Below are positions 13,388 through 19,689 of a DNA stretch of 21,415 bases, in pieces (position 1 is the stretch's first letter; each line of letters starts with the position of its first letter). A model generated the notes under the pieces. It did no database searches. It saw only the letters and a list, made by a program, of their open reading frames with translations, and was not told where the DNA came from. The position numbers and the translations under genes are program-made. Origin of the DNA: Bacteroidales bacterium UBA6360 (GTDB lineage Bacteria; Bacteroidota; Bacteroidia; Bacteroidales; UBA932); the NCBI GenBank assembly GCA_002440085.1, contig DJRM01000092.1, forward strand, positions 1-21,415, in the 5' to 3' direction.

Positions 13388-14043
13388 TTACAGCGGAGAA
13401 CATAACGAAAAGTTTCGGGAACCTTCAGGTTCTCAACGGAATAAGCCTTGAAATAGGAAAGGGGGAAGTCGTCTCTATCGTCGGAGCCTCAGGCGCCGGC
13501 AAGTCCACTCTTCTTCAGATTCTCGGCACGCTCTCGCGGCCTGACGGCGGAAGCCTGGCAATTGACGGCTATGACGTGCTGTCCATGAAAGGAGACAGTC
13601 TTTCAGAGTTCCGGAACAGAAAAATAGGATTCGTGTTCCAGTCCCACCATCTGCTTCCGGAGTTCACGGCACTGGAAAATGTCATGATTCCGGCATTCAT
13701 CGCAGGCACGGGACGGAAGGAGGCTCAGGCGAGGGCACGTGAGCTGTTGGCGGAGGTCGGACTTGAGGGACGTCTCGACCATAAGCCGTCGGAACTCTCC
13801 GGAGGAGAGGCCCAGAGGGTCGCCATCGCAAGGGCGCTCGTAAATGGTCCGGCGGTGCTCTTTGCCGACGAGCCTTCCGGAAACCTCGATTCCGTGACCA
13901 AGCAGGAGATTCACCGGTTGTTTTTTGACATGAGAGAGCGGCACGGCCAGACGGTCGTGATTGTCACTCATGACAGCGCCCTTGCGGACATGTGCGACAG
14001 GAAGTTCACCATGCAGGACGGGCTTATCCTCAAGGTGGAGTAG
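13384..14043 (+). CDS. lolD: Lipoprotein-releasing ABC transporter ATPase LolD
   Basis: LolD is the cytoplasmic ATPase of the LolCDE complex, which releases lipoproteins from the inner membrane for transfer to the outer membrane. The 219-residue protein has Walker A GASGAGKST at 34-42, the LolD-like Q-loop stretch FQSHHLLPEFTALENVMIP, the signature LSGGEAQRVAIARAL and Walker B VLFADEPSGNLDS. I choose ATG 13384, where family homology starts; the frame is open back to 13114 but the extra residues are low-complexity and lie before the promoter. No LolC/E gene is adjacent, so the permease must be encoded elsewhere. A related MacB- or FtsE-type ATPase is possible, but HHLLPEFTALENV favours LolD. 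Confidence 0.9.
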   Translation: MITAENITKSFGNLQVLNGISLEIGKGEVVSIVGASGAGKSTLLQILGTLSRPDGGSLAIDGYDVLSMKGDSLSEFRNRKIGFVFQSHHLLPEFTALENVMIPAFIAGTGRKEAQARARELLAEVGLEGRLDHKPSELSGGEAQRVAIARALVNGPAVLFADEPSGNLDSVTKQEIHRLFFDMRERHGQTVVIVTHDSALADMCDRKFTMQDGLILKVE

Positions 14044-14156
14044 CGACCGGAATGGTGAGGCTCCCCCCCTTGCGCAGCTTTGCGACCGAAAGGATAAGGA
14101 CACATCCTAAGAAAAAACGGAGCCCACACCAACCAAACCGAAGAGACAATGAGAGA

Positions 14157-14957
14157 ATGGGAATTTTCAGATTCAGAAAATTTGAGGTGCGGAACGAGAA
14201 CTCCGCAATGAAGGTCAACACCGACGGCGTGCTGCTCGGCGCGCTCATGACCATCAACGGGAATGAACGCCGCCTTCTTGACATCGGCACGGGTACCGGT
14301 ACCATAGCCCTTATGGCCGCGCAGAGGCTGTCCGAGGCTGCCTGGAACCATGATGACCGGAAATTGTCTTCAAGCTTGTTTCCAAACGTAGAGTTGCCTG
14401 GACGGCTGCCTGGAACCATGGACTTTCTCGTGGAAGCCATTGACATCGACAGTGCGTCAGCCGAGGAGGCAGGGGAGAATTTCAGCAACTCTCCATGGGC
14501 CGGTTATCTGAAAGCGCATCTCTGCCCGCTGTCTATGTTCCGGCCGGATGCGGAATATGACCTGATATTCTCCAATCCGCCCTTCTTCACCGAGACCCTG
14601 CACTCGCCATCCTCGCGAAAGGCGCAGGCACGCCATGCCGACGCGCTTCCGACGGAAGAAATCATGGACTTCGCAGCAAGCCATCTCAACGAATACGGAG
14701 GGCTGAGCCTGATCCTCCCGGCGGAACGCGAGGCCGAGGCAGAAAGGACTGCCGCGCAACATGGGCTTCGGCTCTCCCGCATAGTGAGAATACAGTCCTC
14801 CGACCGCAAGCCTGCCTATCGGGCAATAATGGAATTCTCCCGCGACACCGGGCAGAAAACCGCAGTATCGCAGGAGAACATTACAATAAATATGAATGGA
14901 AAGTATTCAGAACAATATCTCGATATTGTTTCTGATTTTCTTCTGCTCGGAGACTGA
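14157..14957 (+). CDS. tRNA1(Val) A37 N6-methyltransferase, TrmN6 (YfiC) family
   Basis: YfiC/TrmN6 methylates N6 of adenosine 37 in tRNA1(Val) using S-adenosylmethionine. The 266-residue protein has the family N-terminus FRFRKFEVRNENSAMKVNTD followed by GVLLGAL, SAM motif I DIGTGTGTIALMAAQ (42-56) and the catalytic NPPF motif (SNPPFFTET, near 140). Between motif I and the second strand (residues 62-89) an extra segment of about 28 residues is coded by DNA flanked by 17-bp direct repeats. The start is ATG 14157, where homology begins; the frame stays open upstream without family sequence. It follows lolD after 113 nt and converges on the Spy-like gene. The family is sure, the exact target nucleotide is inferred. 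Confidence 0.87.
   Translation: MGIFRFRKFEVRNENSAMKVNTDGVLLGALMTINGNERRLLDIGTGTGTIALMAAQRLSEAAWNHDDRKLSSSLFPNVELPGRLPGTMDFLVEAIDIDSASAEEAGENFSNSPWAGYLKAHLCPLSMFRPDAEYDLIFSNPPFFTETLHSPSSRKAQARHADALPTEEIMDFAASHLNEYGGLSLILPAEREAEAERTAAQHGLRLSRIVRIQSSDRKPAYRAIMEFSRDTGQKTAVSQENITINMNGKYSEQYLDIVSDFLLLGD
14336..14420 (+). repeat. 17-bp direct repeats inside trmN6-like gene
   Basis: GGCTGCCTGGAACCATG occurs at 14336-14352 and again at 14404-14420, a shift of 68 bp. The two copies are read in different frames (EAAWNHD and RLPGTMD). The segment between them codes most of the extra loop of the methyltransferase. Confidence 0.85.
14908..14934. terminator. Palindrome in the 3' end of the methyltransferase gene
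   Basis: AACAATATC (14911-14919) and GATATTGTT (14922-14930) form an inverted repeat with CAG/CTG extension. It lies inside the last 17 codons, between two convergent genes. It might act as a bidirectional terminator, but it may only be a coding-sequence coincidence. Confidence 0.3.
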
Positions 14958-14978
14958 CAATATTAAGGCGGCAAGAGC

Positions 14979-15521
14979 CTAACGCTCGGCATCCGTCATG
15001 TCCGCTCTTCTGCCACGAGGTTCTCCGCGTCCTTGAGGTGGTGCATCGGGACCGCCCCGCCGACCGTCAAGCCTATGAATCTGTTCCCGGCGGAAATCCT
15101 CCTCCGCCACCATAAGACGGGCAATCTGCTCATCTGTGAGCAAATCCGAAAACTTTTCATAGTCAGACGTTTCCAAGGCCTCCAATTTGGCGCGGGCTTC
15201 AATGTACTTTTTCAGAACAGCCTGGATATCCGTCTCCTCTTTTGACCTCAACGCCTTCTTCAACGCCATGAAAGCCTCCTGGCGCTCGTGGAACAACTTG
15301 CCCTTCTGTTCCTCGTATTCGTTATAGGCTTTCAGAAATGCTTCCGACTCGTCCTTCTGCAGTCCCATCCGTTTCGTGATGAACTCAACCTTTTCCGCCT
15401 TGGCCTTCTTCCAAAATTCCGGATCCTTGTCCTTTTTTTCTCCCTTAGGCTGGGCTCCCAGGTTCAATGTCCCCGGGAGCATTGCCAGCGCTAACAAACA
15501 AACCTTATAAACATTTTTCAT
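14979..15521 (-). CDS. Spy/CpxP-like LTXXQ periplasmic protein
   Basis: The 180-residue product begins with a Sec signal peptide (YKVCLLALAMLPGTLNLGAQ, cleavage likely after Ala-23 or so), so it is periplasmic. The mature part is highly charged and helical, with FWKKAKAEKVEFITKRMGLQ and LLTDEQIARLMVAEEDFRRE. The LTxxQ-like pattern (LTDEQ) is that of Spy/CpxP proteins, which are chaperone-like or sense envelope stress. The tail is Gly/Arg/Pro-rich (RRGGPDAPPQGRGEPRGRR). Its ATG overlaps the stop of the membrane protein gene (ATGA), placing it as the last gene of the sigma-factor operon. The family assignment is by pattern only. Confidence 0.8.
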   Translation of the reverse strand: MKNVYKVCLLALAMLPGTLNLGAQPKGEKKDKDPEFWKKAKAEKVEFITKRMGLQKDESEAFLKAYNEYEEQKGKLFHERQEAFMALKKALRSKEETDIQAVLKKYIEARAKLEALETSDYEKFSDLLTDEQIARLMVAEEDFRREQIHRLDGRRGGPDAPPQGRGEPRGRRADMTDAER

Positions 15522-15886
15522 TTTTGAGTTTCTTTTTGGTACATATTGACATCCTCAACCGATGTGCCGGTATATATCAGATATTCAATGATTTCATCAC
15601 TACTCATTGCCGTCGCGACGTTGTCCGAGTAGAGCGTGTGCTCCGGTGCTGCCATGCGGCCGTCAAAAAGCAGCATGCCGGAAAGAATCAGAGCGATGGA
15701 GGCGGCCGCCGAGAGAACCGGTACCAGAATCCGGCGGACTTTCCTGCTGTGAACCTCCTGAATTTCAGGAACTCGCGAAGCCCTCTCCCTCATCGCTTCG
15801 AAATAGCCTTCAGGGACGACGAAAGGATTGCCCTTCAGCCTTGCCTTGTCTTTCAAGATGTCCATATCATTCTGTTTCATACTCAC
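15518..15886 (-). CDS. Single-pass membrane protein, possible anti-sigma-type regulator
   Basis: The 122-residue protein has an N-terminal cytoplasmic part with the Bacteroidetes motif NPFVVPEGYFEAMRERASRVP (residues 20-40), a transmembrane helix at about 53-74 (ILVPVLSAAASIALILSG), and a short outward-facing tail. Proteins with NPFxVPEGYF directly after an ECF sigma gene are common in this phylum and are thought to act with that sigma factor. No zinc-finger anti-sigma motif (HxxxCxxC) is present, so the anti-sigma role is inferred from position. It lies 31 nt after the sigma gene and overlaps the Spy-like gene by ATGA. Confidence 0.72.
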   Translation of the reverse strand: MSMKQNDMDILKDKARLKGNPFVVPEGYFEAMRERASRVPEIQEVHSRKVRRILVPVLSAAASIALILSGMLLFDGRMAAPEHTLYSDNVATAMSSDEIIEYLIYTGTSVEDVNMYQKETQK

Positions 15887-15917
15887 GGGTTTTTAGACAG
15901 ATTACTCATTCAAAAGT

Positions 15918-16475
15918 TTAGACGCGCTCCGCAGAATCTTTCGCCAAGTCATCGCGTATCTTGTTGTAGGCGATGTGATATGAGGCTTTCAGCGCCCCCT
16001 CCGACGTTCCGAGAATCCTCGACATTTCCTTGTATTCCACCTCGTCGAAATATCTCATCTCAAACACAAGCCTCTGTTTATACGGGAGTTTGGCGATTGA
16101 GCGATAAAGTGCGGCCTGCGCATGGTCTCCGTTAAAATATGTGTCGCCTTCGATATGCCTGACGGCCGAAGATTCGAAGTCTGCGGATGAAAAACGCGAA
16201 AGAATATCCCGTTTCCTCAGAAAATTCAGGCTTTCATTGATTATGATTCGATATATCCATGTGTATATCCCCGAATCCGCCCTGAACTTCGGAAGGTTCT
16301 TCCATATTTTCACATAGCAGTCCTGAAGAACGTCGTCCGTGTCGTCGTGGGAAAAAACCAACCGTCGAATCTGCCAATACATCCTCTCGCCGTAGAGCGC
16401 GACTATGCCGTCAAACGCCCCTCGGTAATCCTTCGCCCCGAGCCTTTCGGATATATGTTCTTCCGCAGTGTTCAT
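15918..16475 (-). CDS. ECF-family RNA polymerase sigma factor
   Basis: This 185-residue protein is a group 4 (ECF) sigma factor that redirects RNA polymerase to a small regulon. Region 2 spans about residues 22-90, with the helix DDTDDVLQDCYVKIWKNLPK and the -10 contacting TWIYRIIINESLNFLRKR. Region 4 spans about 122-175, with SIAKLPYKQRLVFEMRYFD, followed by the helix-turn-helix EVEYKEMSRILGTSEGALKA. It heads a minus-strand operon with a membrane protein and a Spy-like protein, which fits an envelope-stress regulator. A dyad (TTTATC/GATAAA) lies just before the ATG. Confidence 0.93.
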   Translation of the reverse strand: MNTAEEHISERLGAKDYRGAFDGIVALYGERMYWQIRRLVFSHDDTDDVLQDCYVKIWKNLPKFRADSGIYTWIYRIIINESLNFLRKRDILSRFSSADFESSAVRHIEGDTYFNGDHAQAALYRSIAKLPYKQRLVFEMRYFDEVEYKEMSRILGTSEGALKASYHIAYNKIRDDLAKDSAERV

Positions 16476-16480
16476 AAATG

Positions 16481-16499
16481 TTTATCTTTCAATGATAAA
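16481..16499 (-). promoter_or_regulatory. Dyad before the sigma factor gene
   Basis: TTTATC (16481-16486) and GATAAA (16494-16499) form an inverted repeat around 7 bp, ending 5 nt from the sigma ATG. On the minus strand it includes TATCATTG, one base off the -7 consensus. It could be a promoter element, an operator or a leader hairpin. Confidence 0.35.
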
Positions 16500-16600
16500 T
16501 CCCTCGTTAGACAAGACTTTTCAACATAAGTTTAGCGCTGGTGTTGAAAAAATGTCACAAAAAATGCACTTTTCCTATATGAACTTACATTTTCTTTATA

Positions 16601-16608
16601 TAAATTTG
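16601..16608 (+). promoter_or_regulatory. -7 box for the Big_2 lipoprotein gene
   Basis: TAAATTTG is an exact TAnnTTTG match, with transcription expected near 16615 and a leader of about 64 nt. The -33 TTTG is not visible. The 203-nt region is shared with the divergent sigma operon. Confidence 0.5.
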
Positions 16609-16678
16609 TTGACGTTAGTGTAGTGTATGGCCGCATTGGAGCCTTACGCGTGTTAGTTACAATAAATCTTGTTTCATT

Positions 16679-17794
16679 ATGAAAGTATTTAGTGTTATGG
16701 CCGGCGTATGCGGCCTGGTGGCTGTGCTTTGCAGCTGCACGAAGAATGAGACGGTGACGGAGCCTGAAAAGGAGCCTGTGGCCGTTGAGGAAGTCAAACT
16801 TGATGCCACGACAGTGCGTGTCGCGAGGGGGGGGGAATGCCAGCTGACGGCAACTGTGCTCCCGGAGGACGCGACATACGAGGCTGTAGTGTGGTCATCG
16901 GATGACGAGGCTGTTGCCACGGTTGATGAAAAAGGGCTCGTGAAGGCCGTGGCTCTTGGAACAACCAAGATTAAGGCGGCTGTCGGAGAAAAATATGCGG
17001 AATGCGAGGTCACCGTTTATGTGGCGGCTACCGGGATTACGCTGGACAAGACTGAACTTGAGCTTGCGCTCGGCGGGACTTCGGTGAAGCTTGTGGCGAC
17101 GGTTGAGCCGTGGAATGTTTCCGAAAGTGAGAAGACTGTTACTTGGACAAGTTCAAAGCCTGAGGTTGCCACTGTCGCTGAGGACGGAACCGTGGCTCCG
17201 GTTGCAGTCGGGGAGACCGTCGTCACTGCGGAATGCTCAGGATTTAAGGCCGAGTGCAAGGTGACTGTCATTGTTCCTGCAAAGGTCTGGGCGGTCGGCG
17301 ACTATTATGAAGTTGACGGCGTGCAGGGTGTCGTATGTTGGGTTTCCGACGATTCGCAGCATGGAAAGATTGTGTCGCTGGATGAAACAGGTTATGTGGT
17401 ATGGTCAACTGAGGAGACAACCACGGGAGCGACAAGCGAGACCAGCGGTAAGGAGAATACGGCAAAGATAAAAGACTCGAACCCGTCGCTTCGCGGTTAT
17501 GAAGAATCATTCAAATGGTGTTTGGATCATGGTGACGGATGGTATTTCCCGGCGTGCGACGAGGTGGAGGCCTTTATGGCCAACATGGCTGTTATAAATC
17601 CGACACTTGAGCAGAATGGCGGAGAAAAAATCCAGAAAGACTACTATTGGACATCGACGGAGGCAGAAGGTGAGGATGGTGAGATTCTCGCATTTCAGAC
17701 ATCCCTGAAGAAGGATGGTACGCCAACAACTTCAGGCGAGTACAAGGCTGATGAGGAATATTCTGCGCATGTCCGTGCAATGTACGAGTTTTAA
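16679..17794 (+). CDS. Lipoprotein with two Big_2 domains and a Fib_succ_major/DUF1566-like C-terminus
   Basis: The 371-residue product has a signal peptide and lipobox LCSC (Cys20). Two Ig-like Big_2 domains follow, at about 37-110 and 113-196, each with the VWSSDDEAVATVDEKGLVKA- or TWTSSKPEVATVAEDGTVAP-type core. The C-terminal domain (about 200-371) has GDYYEVDGVQGVVCWVSDD, GKIVSLDE, GWYFPACDEVEAF and YYWTSTE, the pattern of Fib_succ_major/DUF1566-like domains found at the ends of Bacteroidetes surface proteins. A surface or adhesion role is likely; no enzyme activity is expected. A run of nine Gs at 16827-16835 falls in codons 50-53. The next lipoprotein gene begins 30 nt later, so they form one operon. 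Confidence 0.85.
   Translation: MKVFSVMAGVCGLVAVLCSCTKNETVTEPEKEPVAVEEVKLDATTVRVARGGECQLTATVLPEDATYEAVVWSSDDEAVATVDEKGLVKAVALGTTKIKAAVGEKYAECEVTVYVAATGITLDKTELELALGGTSVKLVATVEPWNVSESEKTVTWTSSKPEVATVAEDGTVAPVAVGETVVTAECSGFKAECKVTVIVPAKVWAVGDYYEVDGVQGVVCWVSDDSQHGKIVSLDETGYVVWSTEETTTGATSETSGKENTAKIKDSNPSLRGYEESFKWCLDHGDGWYFPACDEVEAFMANMAVINPTLEQNGGEKIQKDYYWTSTEAEGEDGEILAFQTSLKKDGTPTTSGEYKADEEYSAHVRAMYEF
16827..16835 (+). repeat. Nine-G homopolymer in coding region
   Basis: Nine consecutive Gs encode part of Arg-Gly-Gly-Glu, about 30 residues past the lipidated Cys and at the start of the first Big_2 domain. Gain or loss of one G would put the rest of the gene out of frame. Confidence 0.9.
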
Positions 17795-17824
17795 TCTCAT
17801 GCAATCAATTTGAATTCGTACAAG

Positions 17825-19558
17825 ATGAGATTTATCAAATTTGCTGTCAGGGTTGTATCGGCTCTGGCAGTTTTTGCGGCTTTAGCCGTTTCCTGTGCCA
17901 AGGAGGTCGAGCCTGTGACTCCTGGCGGCGGAAATGGTGAGCCGTCAAAGCCGGAACCTGAGCCGGAGCTTGCCTCATACGAAGTCGAGGCTGCCGATAT
18001 GACCACCTATTCCGTCAGCGTCAACGTCAGGATGCTCGACGCGGATCTTGAATACTACGCCGGCATCGTCTCCAAGGCGGAATATGACAAGCTCGGCTCA
18101 GATGCCGCTCTGATTGACAGCGACATAGACTATTTTCACGAAATGGCCGAGCTTTACGAGGAAGACTACACGACATTCGTCAAAGAGCAGTTTGTCTACA
18201 CAGATGACATCGCGGGCAGCATCGACGATCTCAGCGGAGACACGGAATACTATGTTTACGCATTCACTCTTGACAGCGACTATCTCGGCGGGAAAGGCCT
18301 TGTCAAGACGGCGTTCCGTACGCTGGAGGTCGAGCCTGTAGACTGCTCGTTCGAAATAGAGGTCAGCGACATCACCTCCGTGTCTGCCGGCATCAAGGTG
18401 ACGCCGTCGGACAATTCCTGCAGCTATTTCTACAACTATCTTTCTGCCGCAGAATATTATGGCGAGGAATATGGCGGAGATGACGGCATAATCGCGAAGA
18501 ACATTGAACTTATCCGCGGCGCCGTTGAGATTTATCAGATGATGGGAAAGGATGCTTCGTTCGCCACATTCCTGGCCGCGGGAGAGGATTCGTCGGCCGC
18601 CAAGCAGCTCAGGGCCGGTACGGAATACGTGGTCTTCGCTTTCGGCCTTGACCCGTCAGGAACAGGCACCACTTCCGTGTTCAAGAAGACATTCACGACT
18701 ACGGAACCCGAACCGTCGTCAATGACGTTCAAAGGCGCAGTATATGACCTCAAGTTCAACGGGGCCAAGATTCAGTTCACCCCGTCCACTGACGAGGAGA
18801 CCTATTTCACGGACTGTATGGACTGGGAAACATTCTCCAAGTTCAAGGATTACAAGGATATAACATCCTGGGTGCTTTCCGAGGCCGGCGAGTCTATCGA
18901 CAGTTACCTCGCGCAGGGAACTCATGTGGTTGACGCGTCGGATATTCTTGTGTCCAAGACGAAATATGTAGCGTATGCGTTCGGCTACAACGGAGGAGCC
19001 ACGACAGGTGTCACGACAGTGGAGTTTACCACGCCGGAGATGCCTACAGGTTCCGGCGTCACCGTAGGGATTGACTGTCAGATTGTTGACGGAGCAAAAT
19101 ATGGGGCGGAGTATGCCGGCAAGAAAGTGGCCGCGCTGACGTTTTCTCCGTCCGTTGCCACTGAACATTGGTATACCGGTGTCTACAGGAATCTTGACGG
19201 ATTTGACGAATATGACATCATCGAGGCTCTCAGGATGAAGGGAACTGTGGATCAGAAAGAGGCGGCATTCCCGCTTCAGGAGACGGATGTGGTTGTTGCC
19301 GCCGTGGCATTCGATGCGGCTGGACGTGCCGGGGCTCTTAACCGTCTGACGGTTAAGCCGGACGGAACGGTCACCAAGACCATAAGCATGAAGTCAGTTC
19401 GTTTCCATAGTGAAAACAAACCGGTCGTGTCGGAACTGACAATCAGCGCTAATCCTGCCGGCGCTCTTTCAGGGCGGCTTTCCTCAGTTCCTGCCAATGA
19501 AGCGGTTCTAGTGCCTGGCGGTTGCAGGGCTGCCTGCAAACGGATAAAGGCCTTATAG
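17825..19558 (+). CDS. Lipoprotein with tandem Ig/Fn3-like repeats
   Basis: This 577-residue protein has a signal peptide ending in AVSC (Cys24) and a Gly/Pro/Glu-rich linker (TPGGGNGEPSKPEPEPE). At least three, perhaps four, repeats of about 110-130 residues follow. Each begins with a strand pair such as VDCSFEIEVSDITSVSAGIK, contains an inserted helical part (YYGEEYG..IIAKNIELI; WETFSKFKDYKDITSWVLSE) and ends in L..gTEYVVFAFGLD or KTKYVAYAFGYN before a TTxEPEP-type link. The family is common in gut Bacteroidales and its function is unknown; a surface binding role is a guess. The start is ATG 17825; an in-frame TTG at 17810 is ignored. The last 15 residues (VPGGCRAACKRIKAL) are Cys/Arg/Lys-rich, unlike the rest, and may reflect a frameshifted tail. 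The operon ends at the terminator at 19583. Confidence 0.78.
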   Translation: MRFIKFAVRVVSALAVFAALAVSCAKEVEPVTPGGGNGEPSKPEPEPELASYEVEAADMTTYSVSVNVRMLDADLEYYAGIVSKAEYDKLGSDAALIDSDIDYFHEMAELYEEDYTTFVKEQFVYTDDIAGSIDDLSGDTEYYVYAFTLDSDYLGGKGLVKTAFRTLEVEPVDCSFEIEVSDITSVSAGIKVTPSDNSCSYFYNYLSAAEYYGEEYGGDDGIIAKNIELIRGAVEIYQMMGKDASFATFLAAGEDSSAAKQLRAGTEYVVFAFGLDPSGTGTTSVFKKTFTTTEPEPSSMTFKGAVYDLKFNGAKIQFTPSTDEETYFTDCMDWETFSKFKDYKDITSWVLSEAGESIDSYLAQGTHVVDASDILVSKTKYVAYAFGYNGGATTGVTTVEFTTPEMPTGSGVTVGIDCQIVDGAKYGAEYAGKKVAALTFSPSVATEHWYTGVYRNLDGFDEYDIIEALRMKGTVDQKEAAFPLQETDVVVAAVAFDAAGRAGALNRLTVKPDGTVTKTISMKSVRFHSENKPVVSELTISANPAGALSGRLSSVPANEAVLVPGGCRAACKRIKAL

Positions 19559-19582
19559 TTGTAGACACATCGAAACGAGTTC

Positions 19583-19630
19583 GGCCGAAATTCATCAGTG
19601 ACTCTTGCACCCGATGAATTTCGGCCTTTT
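19583..19630 (+). terminator. Strong rho-independent terminator
   Basis: GGCCGAAATTCATC (19583-19596) and GATGAATTTCGGCC (19613-19626) form a perfect 14-bp stem around a 16-nt loop, followed by four Ts. It ends the two-lipoprotein operon 24 nt after the stop. Confidence 0.9.
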
Positions 19631-19653
19631 CGTAAAATACGGAATTTTGTGAT

Positions 19654-19661
19654 TATCTTTG
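19654..19661 (+). promoter_or_regulatory. -7 box for lepA
   Basis: TATCTTTG is an exact TAnnTTTG match followed by CA. It lies 28 nt before the lepA ATG. A TTTTCG 21 bp upstream is a poor -33 match. Confidence 0.65.
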
Positions 19662-19689
19662 CAGGTTGTACGTCACGAAATAAGAAAAT

